The notes under the pieces were generated by a model. The model did no database searches. It was given only the letters and a program-made list of their open reading frames with translations, and was not told the origin of the DNA. 64,000 bases of DNA, taken from Hofstenia miamia (taxonomy: Eukaryota; Xenacoelomorpha; Acoela). The DNA is taken from contig SCFE01000098.1 in NCBI GenBank assembly GCA_004352715.1, positions 811,114 to 875,113 of the forward strand, written 5' to 3'. Below are positions 1-11,147 of this stretch, in pieces; the first letter of the stretch is position 1; every line of letters begins with the position of its first letter. The position numbers and the translations under genes were made by a program.

Positions 1-622
1 ACTGTATTTACGGAGCAAAGTTTGAAAAATATTGAATAGTGTATCAACAATCAGTGATGTCATTAAAATTAGAGTAAGACGCGAATTCTTAAAAATTATA
101 TATAATCCTAATCACTGTTTAAGTGAGATGCTAACTAATATGAAAAAAAAAATTAAAAGCGAATGAATAAAAAGCTATCGCTCACCTTTTTGTAGATTTG
201 TTAATTATTGTAATATTGATTTTGTAAATTACATAAATATTTTGTTAAATATAAGTTTATATTGTTGTTAAAAAAAAATCTATAATTAAAAATATAACTC
301 AAATGAATCTTCAGTGTCTGTGTGGGAATAAGCTGACTGATTCTCTACCAGTCACATGTCTGCTGCGAAATTTACTTTCTGCATAGTTAGTTTTAGCAGG
401 CATGAAAGAACATCTGAATCATTTACTTTCTTGAAGAACTTCGCATCTGCCATCTTTATATGTTCTCTAATACTGGTGTATTTATCAATTATTCCAAAGC
501 TCACGACCTTTCTCTGCAGTTTATCAATTATGTAGGATTCATAAATATATCATTGATGTCAATACACCAACTCAAGAAATCTTCGAACCATAAAAACGTA
601 TATTCAGACATAATATTACAGA
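1..622. other. AT-rich left edge, no gene seen
   Basis: No reading frame of note and no recognisable repeat end was seen in this stretch. It ends at the 8-bp target duplication of the element that follows. Confidence 0.4.
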
Positions 623-852
623 TCATTTGAGTAGTATTAAGAGACTAAAAGGACGTGCCACTTTTTTCTGATTGGTCGAGAGGTGACTAGAAGGACGTGC
701 CNNNNNNNNNNNNNNNNNNNNNNNNNNNNNNNNNNNNNNNNNNNNNNNNNNNNNNNNNNNNNNNNNNNNNNNNNNNNNNNNNNNNNNNNNNNNNNNNNNN
801 NNNNNNNNNNNNNNNNNNNNNNNNNNNNNNNNNNNNNNNNNNNNNNNNNNNN

Positions 853-1085
853 GCTTATGACATCCAAATTGGAGAGTGGCAAGTGATTAAAGATGACATA
901 GCGATGGAGACAAAGTATGGTTGAACTGTGAAGATCAAGCTTGATCGCAACAAGTATTTCTTCTTACCAAGAAGGTACGCATGCCAAATAACAAATGAAG
1001 ACGTACCTTTATTAGTTGGTGGCCAGGTGATGAGGTTTCGATTCCACTTTTTAAACAAGTATGTAAAGTGGGAAAGTAATACATG
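853..1085 (+). pseudogene. decayed reading frame inside the 866-bp element
   Basis: From the right edge of the gap one frame reads through about 75 codons, broken by a single TGA at 922-924. The composition looks protein-like, with stretches such as IQIGEWQVIKDDIAMETKYG before the stop and LPRRYACQITNEDVPLLVGG after it. I do not recognise the family. It could be a remnant of the element's own protein, a captured gene fragment, or chance. Confidence 0.3.
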
Positions 1086-1312
1086 TAAAGTAAATTAATG
1101 TGGGAAAGTAATACATGTAATTAAGTTAATGTGAGAAAGTAAAACTAAAAAAATGTATGTTTTTGTGGGAAGTAAAAAATGTAAAGTTAGTTAATGTGGG
1201 AAAGTAAAACTAAAAAATGTAAGTTAATGTGGGAAAGTAATACATGTAATTAAGTTAATGTGGGAAAGTAAAAACTAAAAAAATGTAAGGTAATGTGGGA
1301 AATTAGATCACA
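1060..1312 (+). repeat. GTGGGAAAGTAA minisatellite
   Basis: About seven irregular copies of a unit of roughly 30-45 bp built on TTAATGTGGGAAAGTAA, followed by variants of tacatgtaa or aactaaaaaaatgtaa. It lies wholly inside the 866-bp inverted-repeat element. Confidence 0.7.
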
Positions 1313-1766
1313 TAAATAACACAAAAACTAGTAAAAGTACATGCATGACGTCAGTAAAACACCCCTGGCAATATCCACGGCGTCTCAGGTCAAAGGCCAC
1401 CTCTCTCGACCAATCAGAAAAAAGTGAGAAGTGCTATGAGCCACCTCTCGACCAATCAGAAAAAAGTGGGACGTCCTTCTAGTCTCTTAATACTACTCAT
1501 TTGAGGATCTGTAATAAATTGTTTAAGTAGAAATTAAGCACAAACTACTTCAAGCGTTTCACAAATATTTATCAGCTAATGATATAGAATATTGGATGCT
1601 GCAAGCTCTTGTAAAAATATAAACCAAGAAATTATCAAATTGAAAGCAGATCTTAGAAGAAATGAATAGCCAAGCACCTTTATTAATATATAATTTTACA
1701 AAGTTAAAAAATAAGAAAATGAAACATTAATATTTTTGAACGTAAATTTGAAATTTTATATGAAGG

Positions 1767-2334
1767 AATGCAATCAACAGTTTTAAAAAATTAAATTAAA
1801 TAGATAGCTTTCATTAAATAAAAAGTAAGACTCATACATAAAATTTATGAAATTAATGAATAGCTTGGCATGCAATCGCTAACTGAATAATTATAATAAA
1901 CAATGTATTCTAAAACTTATGTAGTACCTTACTACCTATGGTGAAGATTATATTGAATGATGTGATTGCCATTGGGTTTATCTGATAACTTCGTAAGGAA
2001 AAGAATAAGAACATGAAACAATAAAGAATTTCAAAACATNNNNNNNNNNNNNNNNNNNNNAAATGCAATCAACAGTTTTAAAAAATTAAATTAAATAGAT
2101 AGCTTTCATTAAATAAAAAGTAACACTCATACATAAAATTTATGAAATTAATGAATAGCTTGGCATGCAATCGCTAACTGAATAATTATAATAAACAATG
2201 TACTCTAAAACTTATGTAGTACCTTACTACCTATGGTGAAGATTATATTGAATGATGTGATTGCCATTGGGTTTATCTGATAAATTCGCAAGGAAAAGAG
2301 TAAGAACATGAAACAATAAAGAATTTCAAAACAT
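1767..2334 (+). repeat. 273-bp direct duplication flanking a 21-base gap
   Basis: Positions 1767-2039 recur at 2062-2334 with only a few substitutions, separated by N at 2040-2060. The left copy stops exactly at the gap. This is what two haplotype copies or an unmerged contig overlap looks like, so a real tandem duplication should not be assumed. No coding content was seen. Confidence 0.85.
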
Positions 2335-2756
2335 CTACAAATTGTGGACTAAGTTAGAGTTGAAACTTAAAGAATACCAAATCTATACACCTGCAAATAT
2401 TTGAACGCATGTTAATAAGATCACTACAACAAAGTTTAAGTTATTGAGAAAATTAGATCAATTTACGAAATCAACGTTACAAATATAATCTAAGTTACAA
2501 ATTATCAATCTTGGTTACAAATAAATTAAATATTATTTGTTGCTGATAAAATTGACTCCTGAAAGTACTCAGCGTATGTAAAGGCTCCGGAAAAAGTGTT
2601 CTGTTCTAAGGTTTGAAAATCATTTATACTTTTCAAATCTAAGTGATGAGTCGTCTATTTTTTTAGCAGTTCTCGATTTAACTGATGATCAAAAATAAAT
2701 CCGTCAGAGAACCGCATCTACTAGAAGTAAAATAAGTTCCTTCACAGCTGATTTCA

Positions 2757-3143
2757 ATTAATCGGCCAATTTCAATTACTTTTACAAAAAGTAAAGTATT
2801 TGAGCGATTATTGTATGATCAAATAACGGAACGTTTCAATAGGTACAACCTACTATCAAATATTCAATTTGCATTTCGTAAATTTTTTTCAACTAATGAT
2901 GCCATATTAAGTGTTACAGAAAAAAATTCGCAGCTTTTGCCTGCTTAGATCTTTCCAAAGCTTTCTATTCTATTGACCATAGCATGTTAATAAAAAAGTT
3001 ATCCACAATGGGATTTTCTAGCAGTAGCAGAAATTTTTTATGACTAGCTATTTGAAACATAGATTTCAGAGTCAGAATAAATGATGTATTTTCTGATTGG
3101 CTACCTGTTAGCAATGGCGTCTCTCAGGGGACAATTTTAAGAT
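2757..3143 (+). pseudogene. LINE reverse transcriptase fragment (plus strand, left half)
   Basis: The plus strand reads as the N-terminal part of a non-LTR reverse transcriptase: an NRPISI block, then SKVFERLLYDQIT, a FACLDLSKAFYSIDH block carrying the first catalytic aspartate, and GVSQGTIL just before the break. Stops and frame changes show it is dead. The frame ends abruptly at the 3' tail of a minus-strand LINE. Downstream blocks of the same kind of protein resume at about 4977, so the later LINE probably split it. Confidence 0.75.
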
Positions 3144-4976
3144 AAGATAAGACAATCATTATTAAGAGAAGGTAAGGCAATTAATACAAACTGATGGCTT
3201 CTCAAAATAGCGTCATTAAAAAAAATAAAACAAAATCATACTATTTACAAACCTATACATTGCTAAGCATGCTAAGAATAAGTCTACATTCTAGTAATTG
3301 TGTAATTGCTATTATAGAATTTGTACCCTGTCCAAGATCTTCCTGAGATGAATTTTTGCTTAAGAATAAATCTTTTCACACTATTTCGGAATTCTTTCAG
3401 TTTTGTAATATGCTTAATTTCGTTAGGTAGATTATTCCATTGCCTTGTGGCTACGTTTAAAAATGAATTTTCTTTGACTTTACGTCTGAACCTAGTGACA
3501 ACATATTTCTTAGACCGTCTATTGAAAGTTTTCTTGAATTCAGGGAGATTTATCTTATCATAAGGCGGAATTTCGTTAGCAGCTTTGAAAAATAATGTAG
3601 CAATATTGATTTGTATTAATTGTTGAGGAGAAGGACACGTTTCCAAAATATAATTTTTGGTGTTACTAGAATTTCTTTTGCAAACATTTAAAGCCCATTT
3701 ATATTGCAGCTGAAGTTTATTTATCAATGATGTGCTCAAATTTGAAAATAGTACACTCCCGTAATTTAGGTGGCTCATAACAAATGCGTGGAATAGCTGA
3801 ATTATTGCATGAGGAGGTAATAGGTCAGCAACCTGAGAAATAGTTCTTATGCCAGCAGCAATTTTTTTCTGTGTAGATTTAATGTGCTCGGAAAAAGAAA
3901 GTTTTGAGTCAATTATTATTCCTAAATATTTGANNNNNNNNNNNNNNNNNNNNNNNNNNNNNNNNNNNNNNNNNNNNNNNNNNNNNNNNNNNNNNNNNNN
4001 NNNNNNNNNNNNNNNNNNNNNNNNNNNNNNNNNNNNNNNNNNNNNNNNNNNNNNNNNNNNNNNNNNNNNNNNNNNNNNNNNNNNNNNNNNNNNNNNNNNN
4101 NNNNNNNNNNNNNNNNNNNNNNNNNNNNNNNNNNNNNNNNNNNNNNNNNNNNNNNNNNNNNNNNNNNNNNNNNNNNNNNNNNNNNNNNNNNNNNNNNNNN
4201 NNNNNNNNNNNNNNNNNNNNNNNNNNNNNNNNNNNNNNNNNNNNNNNNNNNNNNNNNNNNNNNNNNNNNNNNNNNNNNNNNNNNNNNNNNNNNNNNNNNN
4301 NNNNNNNNNNNNNNNNNNNNNNNNNNNNNNNNNNNNNNNNNNNNNNNNNNNNNNNNNNNNNNNNNNNNNNNNNNNNNNNNNNNNNNNNNNNNNNNNNNNN
4401 NNNNNNNNNNNNNNNNNNNNNNNNNNNCAGCAATTTTTTTCTGTGTAGATTTAATGTACCCGGAAAAAGAAAGTCTTGAGTCAATTATTATTCCTAAATA
4501 TTTGAAAGTATCACTTGTAGAAATAATTGCATTTTTTATAGTCAAATTTTTATTTGTATGCAAGTTATTGTTGAAAAAGGGGTTCATTATACAAAATTGC
4601 GTTTTCTCGGCATTAATGCGTAATTTGTGCATAGCGAAATAATGGCTTAGTGACTGGCAGTTGGATTCCACTTTTCTTATTGCAACATCTAATGACTGTT
4701 GGCGGAAAATATACAGGTATCGTCTGCATATTGTATAAGATTGCAATTAGTATAAAAGTTCATATCATTCATATAGATATTAAACAGAAGAGGTCCAAGA
4801 ATGGTTCCTTGCGGAACACCTTTTTCAATATACAGCCAGTCTGAGAGTACTGAGTTGATTTTAACTCGTTGTTTCCTATTACTTAAGAAACTCGCAAATA
4901 AACTAGTACTATCAAGGGACAATCCCATACGTTTTAGTTTTTTTATTAGTATGTATTTGCAGCCCACTGCATCTAA
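3144..4976 (-). mobile_element. 5'-truncated LINE (CR1/Jockey-like) reverse transcriptase, minus strand
   Basis: Read on the minus strand, 4967-4689 gives a good reverse transcriptase core with KGVPQGTILGPLLFNIYMND and the catalytic YADD box. After a frame change, 4746-4430 continues with KLRINAEKTQ and FKYLGIIIDSRLSF. After a gap, 3778-3284 gives the C-terminal region ending in a TRQWNNLPNEIK block typical of CR1/Jockey-like elements. The 3' end carries a short AAGATAAGATAAG tail (about 3143-3157, plus-strand reading). The 5' end starts within the reverse transcriptase domain, as in target-primed truncated copies. At least one frameshift and the gap at 3934-4427 break it. It sits inside an older plus-strand LINE relic. 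Confidence 0.82.
3856..4505 (-). repeat. 78-bp duplicated flanks of the 494-base gap in the LINE
   Basis: Positions 3856-3933 and 4428-4505 are the same part of the reverse transcriptase frame with about four differences, one on each side of the gap at 3934-4427. The protein would read straight through if the two were merged, so the gap may be an unresolved overlap. Confidence 0.8.
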
Positions 4977-5470
4977 TTACGACGCATCTCAATAATGTTA
5001 AGGTTTCAACTGTAAGCAATTGCAAGTATTTACGAGTACATTTTGACTCGATGCTATATTTTGAATTTCACAATTTAATAATCAGAATATTTGCTATAGG
5101 TATAAGAAGTATGTCAATGATAGTGCAATTACCAGCATGTGCCATAATTCAATTTTTCTATTCACTTAAGTTATGCAAATATATTTAAAATAAGTTTTTA
5201 ACAGAAAACTCCATATCCAATTAAAATGGGCCCTAAATTTTTCAAAGAAAAATTCTTCCCGAAATAAGCACTATCTTTGTAAGTGTAGCCTTTTTCCAAG
5301 ACAGCTAATCATATTGAACACGATGTTGACGCTTACTACAAGCTCATCAAGAAATTACCACATAGCAATATTTCAATGCCTGGTTTTATTCATACGCAAA
5401 ATTTCAAGTAGAATATTGAAAAATGTTTTGAAGCAATCATTCATTAAGACCGCTATTTGAAGTTGAAATT
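4977..5470 (+). pseudogene. LINE reverse transcriptase fragment (plus strand, right half)
   Basis: The plus strand reads a KYLRVHFDSML block (the KYLGV.iDS motif that follows the catalytic boxes in non-LTR reverse transcriptases), then C-terminal material with LHIQLKWALNFSKKNSSRNK. It is in the same orientation as 2757-3143 and lies directly across the minus-strand LINE. Stops are frequent. The block between GTIL and KYLRV (YADD region) is missing. Confidence 0.6.
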
Positions 5471-5482
5471 TACTACCTAAAG

Positions 5483-5759
5483 TAGAGATGGAAGTAGGGC
5501 AGGTCAACCAATGGGGCAGGGTGAGGCAATTCGGGGCGGGCATGGGGCAAGATTTTTCTAAAGCGAGAAAACAACCACAAAATTGCCAATTTTTGAGATT
5601 GTAAAAAGTATTTTCCTTACATCAAAGTTCTTTGCTTGATAAAATTTTGTCGCATTTTGAAAAATCAATTACAGATGTCAGCAGGTGAAAATGGGGCAGG
5701 GCACAAAGTCTGTGCGGCGGTGCAGGGCAATTCACAAATCTACCCCACTTCCATCTCTG
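5483..5759. mobile_element. 277-bp hAT-type MITE
   Basis: The left end TAGAGATGGAAGTAGGGCAG and the inverted right end CAGAGATGGAAGTGGGGTAG form terminal repeats. The 8-bp direct repeat ACCTAAAG flanks them (5475-5482 and 5760-5767). Length, 8-bp duplication and G-rich ends fit a non-autonomous hAT element. No coding content. Confidence 0.85.
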
Positions 5760-5767
5760 ACCTAAAG

Positions 5768-7567
5768 AGATAAGAACACACAAAAATTTTCCCTTAGCAA
5801 AAGTATGTCTCGGGTAAAGCATGGCTAGGATGCAAATTCTACAATATTGACAATATCTTTATCCCTTATGTGGTAGATTTATTGTATATATTGTTATGCT
5901 ATCGTAGTCATTTATATGCATGTTTGTACATTTATGACACTATTCAAGTAAATATCAGTCTCCAATTGTTAATATTTTTCTGAATAAAAATACATTATCT
6001 TAGATATTTGATAACTTTATGCGATTTCTATTAATATTTATTGAATGGATTTTAACTATTAGTTATTATGTTATGATTATAATAAATGATAGACATTTAT
6101 ATTTTTGTTTATAAACAAGGAAATACTACAAAAACTGAAATTTCTGTTTTGAAATTAGTGATCTTACACTCTCAGCCAACGAACAACTTATTATATTAAG
6201 AGTCTATACACAAATGTATCATTGGAAAAATCCATTGATGCTGCAATTGAACTTAAAAATAAAAACAACTGCTTAAAGTAGTCAGCTATTTGCCATAACC
6301 CCGCTCAAATTTTAAAAGAATATTAAAGTATTTTTAAATATTACAATTAAAATTTGGACCAATTTGCCATCATGCATAAGTTTATAAAAGAAATTAGCTC
6401 TCAGTTCGTCGTTCTTCGACATCAAAGCGTTGTCACACTTTGCTCTTACAATTGGCTTTGCTAGTAATAATAAAAATATTCATTTGCAAAATTACAAATT
6501 GTTTTTATGGACTTTACTTATTGAACTATTGTAGCTATTTTACAGCTTTTCTTAACGACATGGACACGCATATTTTGCTGCAACAATAAAAAATTCTTCT
6601 TTTAAAACTTCTTAAAAACAAAGCTTTAAGTAAATATACTTTTTATACTATATTGAATCAATTCTACTTTAAAAATATAACAAATAGATTTTATTGGTTG
6701 CAAAACATTAGTGTCAACAAATATATTTACTTGGATACCACACACACACATACATGTACATTAAAAAAGCATAAAATAATTCTTTGATTATTGGATTCAC
6801 TCAATGGATTAATAAGGGTTATTTATGCCAGTGAGAATATCTTCTTTTAATGAAAAATTCAGTGACACCAGGAGAATACAGTTTTCATTAAATTTTCAAC
6901 CACGTTAAACTTTGTAAAAAGCTTTATTAAAATACTTAAAATAAGTTCATTAGAGAAAAACATAGCTAGAAAATACATTAATATAAACCACATACAGAGA
7001 CTAGATGTAAAAAAAGGTTACATTAAATAACCAGAAATTCCACAAAAGAAAACATACAAAATATTTAATTTCGCTGTAAGTTCGAGTATGTGTGTAAACT
7101 GAAAAATAGCAATAATACAATACATAAAAAGCAATCCGCAAATTATCAATTTTAAAATGAATTTGAAATAATTTTTACCTTGTACATTACATGACATTGT
7201 AGTTGTATTTTTTAAGAAAGATTAATTTAATCAAAGCCTCAAAAAGAAGATTAAGCGTGAATAACACCATAAGTTACAAAACGCTTGCTTCCTTTATTCG
7301 ATGTTATCAAGTACATTACTTTTATGTAATGTGTCATGGTATATTTTAAGATTAAAATTATCTGTCACATACAGAGCAAATTATTGTTTTTTTTGAAATT
7401 TAACGTAAAAAGCTACAATTAAACATTTAATACATAAAATTATTCGATTTGTGAATTAAATATTTAAAACAAACATAACATAGAAGTTAACAAAATTTAC
7501 ACATAAATATGTACACTAAGCAAAGGCTGGATAAGGCAAATTTAGGCGTGAACTCCACCACAACGAT
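5768..7567. other. TEX2 3' flank, nothing recognised
   Basis: About 1.8 kb of very AT-rich sequence directly downstream of the TEX2 stop codon. It should include the TEX2 3' UTR, but no cleavage site can be chosen with confidence. TTTATT (AATAAA on the minus strand) occurs near 7290 and 6922. A short CA run lies near 6742. Confidence 0.4.
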
Positions 7568-7757
7568 TTATGTAGACGGAAAGCCTGTCATAAAAGGAAT
7601 GAAGAAATCGTCCATGTTAGGGTAGAACAATACTTTCTTTATCTCATTTACAAGTTTTTTACCAATTAAATCACATACAAATTTTGTATTAACCTGTCGT
7701 TCACCTAACTTGGGTTTCACACTTAATTCCATTTTCGTATTTTCTTTGAATCCCCAC
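7568..7757 (-). CDS. TEX2: TEX2 exon 13 (last): end of SMP domain
   Basis: The exon starts after a TTTAG acceptor at 7758 and ends in a TAA stop at 7568-7570. It encodes WGFKENTKMELSVKPKLGER, then VNTKFVCDLIGKKL and LFYPNMDDFFIPFM. The PKLGER and PNMDD blocks are hallmarks of the C-terminal part of the TEX2 SMP fold. Its first base completes the tryptophan codon begun in the exon before. Confidence 0.95.
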
Positions 7758-8763
7758 CTAAACAATAAAAAACTGCAAAAATCGATCAGTAAATAAAATG
7801 TATAAAGGAGTTATTCAAATGGTTAGACATGCTAATCTGAGTATCAAAACATTTGCGAATCTCTTCAAATCGTATTATTCTGTTGCATTAGGGGAGAAGC
7901 TTTTGAAAGTCTTAGCAGATTCTATTACAGGGGGCATATCTGAAAATGCTGAATTTTACCCAAAATCAACGAGTTTTTAAGAATGTCAAATATACAGATA
8001 GAAAGAATCATTCCCCGTCGCCCTAGAAAACATATAGAGCATCGGATAAGGTAAATTTTGGACCAAACCTTCAACAAAGAATAGTGCACTTGAAGTTGTA
8101 GGTTTCAGGATACAAAATAAATTTAGAGAAAAAACATCCTACCAAACACCCTAGAATTGAATGATAGAAATTTTTCTTTAAATTATAAAACAGAAAGTTC
8201 AAGAGACACGAGGAAAAGGATTTTGCAAATCTTGAGCAAATACTGTGACATCAAATAATTTTTACACAAGTAAAAATTTCTCAAACGATAACTTCAGGAA
8301 TACCAGAAAGTAAAAGTCCAAAATTTATGTACAAGAAATGACTAGGCAAAACGAATTAAGCTTGTTTTAAATTCATCATCAGATTTAATGACCCACGATA
8401 TAAGATTTCCCCGCTTGATCGATATTCGATCGATTCTTTGCAACATCGAAATTTTGATCAATATTCGTTCGATATTCCCATCTAATCAACCAGTCTCTGG
8501 AAAACAATGAAAAAATAAAATCTTTTATAGTCAACATTACCGATTCCTAGACATTCAATTTCTTTAATACGAAGGTTCTTTTAAGTAATTTATACATTAA
8601 AATGAACAGCATGCGCCTTTTTAACAAAATATTTAGTTTTTAAACCATGTCACTTTAGGACTAACAGAATTTGAAAAAAATAATAAATTGTAGAAAATAT
8701 CGAAATTTATATTGATTTTGGATATATCTCCGGGAACTAATCACATTACACAAAAAATTATAC
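7758..8763 (-). other. TEX2 intron 12, no other feature
   Basis: About 1 kb of AT-rich intron. A palindromic ATCGATATTCGATCGAT cluster near 8415-8480 resembles a transposon end, but no partner was found. Confidence 0.5.
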
Positions 8764-8973
8764 CATATTCGATTGGATGGCGGTGGAGGAATGTTAATAA
8801 TAAGTCGTCCTTTGATATGACAGACTTCAAGCATCAAAAAAATGTTGGTATTTGAGAAATCTGCAATTAGGCTCTTCACGAACGGCTTCTCCTTTAGCGA
8901 TTGCAGAGGCCGTGATCTTACAACTTTATCAACAACGTTAAGAACCCGTCTTCTTGTGGAAGAATTTTCAATG
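8764..8973 (-). CDS. TEX2: TEX2 exon 12: SMP domain, lipid-groove strand region
   Basis: The exon has a TTTAG acceptor at 8974 and a GTATAA donor at 8763. It encodes RRRVLNVVDKVVRSRPLQ, then SLIADFSNTN and LEVCHIKGRLIINIPPPPSN. The conserved INIPPPP turn is diagnostic of the TEX2/Nvj2 SMP domain. Phases on both sides match the neighbouring exons. Confidence 0.95.
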
Positions 8974-9533
8974 CTAAAAACATTTTCCAAAAATATTATA
9001 ATAAAAGCACCCGGTGTACATGTAAATTGTTATACTGTACGTGAATAGGCGATTTTATAGGGGAACTTGCGGACTTTTCATGCGATTATCGTAATAAAAA
9101 ACAATTCTTTTGTGTTTTTATTACGACATAAAAACAATTTTTTCCAATAGTTTTCTGTTCTCCATGAATAAAGGACCTCCCTTCAAAAGAGTGGATTTCA
9201 TGTGTATACATATAAACCTTGACGTTTTTGCGAAAAACCTCATAAATCATTAAAAATTTTGTAAAATGTTAGATTTCGTATAACTAGCAATTATCGTCTT
9301 CTTTCGAAATTTTCTAGACCGGGCCTGGGCAAAATCATTAACTTCTGATATCTTGGCTGCTTTAATCTACAGGAAAATTAAAAAATGAACAACTCCATAC
9401 AGAAAATATAATGAAATTAACTATATTTAGCTGATGATATGTAATAAATGAAATTTAAATTTAGAGTATTTTTGAGAAATAACTGTCACAATTTATAATC
9501 ATAAATTTTTAGTATTAAACAGGAAAGTATAAA

Positions 9534-9674
9534 ATGACTGAAGCTAAGGAAGTAGTCAATTTGGTGAAAGAAAGAGCGCGAGAGTTAATGCAATTGTCGC
9601 GGATGAATTACTGTCTAATTGGAAATTTCAGCAAAGTTGGTGTTGATTGCAATCGATTGTTGAAGCGACTTTAA
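9534..9674 (+). other. 46-codon open frame of unknown nature
   Basis: An ATG-initiated frame on the plus strand reads 46 codons to a TAA, starting MTEAKEVVNLVKERAREL. It runs up to a 700-base gap, so it may be the start of a longer transposon or processed-gene frame. It lies in a TEX2 intron on the opposite strand. I do not recognise it, and chance is possible. Confidence 0.2.
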
Positions 9675-10396
9675 GCAAACTGCAATTCAATTTAAANNNN
9701 NNNNNNNNNNNNNNNNNNNNNNNNNNNNNNNNNNNNNNNNNNNNNNNNNNNNNNNNNNNNNNNNNNNNNNNNNNNNNNNNNNNNNNNNNNNNNNNNNNNN
9801 NNNNNNNNNNNNNNNNNNNNNNNNNNNNNNNNNNNNNNNNNNNNNNNNNNNNNNNNNNNNNNNNNNNNNNNNNNNNNNNNNNNNNNNNNNNNNNNNNNNN
9901 NNNNNNNNNNNNNNNNNNNNNNNNNNNNNNNNNNNNNNNNNNNNNNNNNNNNNNNNNNNNNNNNNNNNNNNNNNNNNNNNNNNNNNNNNNNNNNNNNNNN
10001 NNNNNNNNNNNNNNNNNNNNNNNNNNNNNNNNNNNNNNNNNNNNNNNNNNNNNNNNNNNNNNNNNNNNNNNNNNNNNNNNNNNNNNNNNNNNNNNNNNNN
10101 NNNNNNNNNNNNNNNNNNNNNNNNNNNNNNNNNNNNNNNNNNNNNNNNNNNNNNNNNNNNNNNNNNNNNNNNNNNNNNNNNNNNNNNNNNNNNNNNNNNN
10201 NNNNNNNNNNNNNNNNNNNNNNNNNNNNNNNNNNNNNNNNNNNNNNNNNNNNNNNNNNNNNNNNNNNNNNNNNNNNNNNNNNNNNNNNNNNNNNNNNNNN
10301 NNNNNNNNNNNNNNNNNNNNNNNNNNNNNNNNNNNNNNNNNNNNNNNNNNNNNNNNNNNNNNNNNNNNNNNNNNNNNNNNNNNNNNNNNNNNNNNN

Positions 10397-10440
10397 ATAT
10401 ATATATATATATATATATATATTTATTTATTTATTTATTT
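10397..10440. repeat. (TA)n/(TTTA)n microsatellite at the edge of a gap
   Basis: A run of TA dinucleotides followed by ATTT units directly abuts the 700-base gap (9697-10396). The repeat probably caused the assembly break. Confidence 0.85.
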
Positions 10441-10590
10441 ACATGAGGAACCAAAACAACTTTCTATAGATTGAGAAAGCTAGAAATCAAACATTCCTAA
10501 ATTGGGATATAATAAACAAAATATAAATATAAATACAATTGATGATATCAAAATTGCAAACATGCAATATTGCGTGATGTAAAGCAAAGA

Positions 10591-10726
10591 CGCCGCCAGG
10601 TGTCTTTGAGCGAAACTGTAATCGGATTTGAAATTTAATACATTTCATAACAAAGTAGTTTTCAACTTAAACTTTTTCACATTTAAAGGGGAAACGGAAA
10701 ATGTTCATCAGAGAATCCTGGCGGCG
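10591..10726. repeat. short inverted repeat with CGCCGCCAGG arms
   Basis: CGCCGCCAGGTGTCTTTGAG (10591-10610) faces an inverted relative at 10706-10726 (CGCCGCCAGGATTCTCTGAT when reversed). The arms are about 95 bp apart and much more GC-rich than the surroundings. No target duplication was seen. Confidence 0.45.
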
Positions 10727-11147
10727 GCCATGACGTATGGTTTACCTTTGAGCAGAGCTTAGTAAATTACAAGATTATTATAAATAAAAATAACATTACA
10801 TAAAAGTAATTTTTTAAAAAACCTAAGGCGAACACACTTTACTTTGTAATTGACTACAGTGAAGACTTATATTGACGATCTGACAAACAGTTTTAAAACT
10901 TCCAAATAAAATACTCAAATTTATGTGATATATGATCTACTAATTATCTAGGGACACTTTAAAATTTCAAACCACCATTTGAAAAAATGAAACTGAATTG
11001 TTTGGCAAGCTTTGCTATATGTTATACAAAAAATAGCAATATCCATAAAATTCAAAGATTCCTTTTCAATAATAAAATATTGTAATAGCATTACATACTA
11101 TCTCATTATTCCAACCACTAGAAGCTTTTAAGCTCTAGATAGTTTAG

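Larger units (their letters stand above)
631..1496. mobile_element. 866-bp inverted-repeat DNA transposon with 8-bp target duplication
   Basis: The two ends are inverted copies of about 55 bp (631-685 and 1442-1496) that differ at about two positions and start GTAGTATTAAGAGACTA. The 8-bp direct repeat TCATTTGA flanks the element at 623-630 and 1497-1504, as expected of hAT-like or other 8-bp-duplicating transposases. A second, degenerate copy of the terminal sequence lies just inside the right end (about 1390-1436). The terminal repeats carry CCAAT boxes (ATTGG at 671-675, CCAAT at 1410-1414 and 1452-1456), and a TGACGTCA site sits at 1346-1353. A 151-base gap (702-852) hides part of the interior. 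No intact transposase is visible, so it is probably non-autonomous. The superfamily is inferred only from the target duplication length. Confidence 0.82.
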
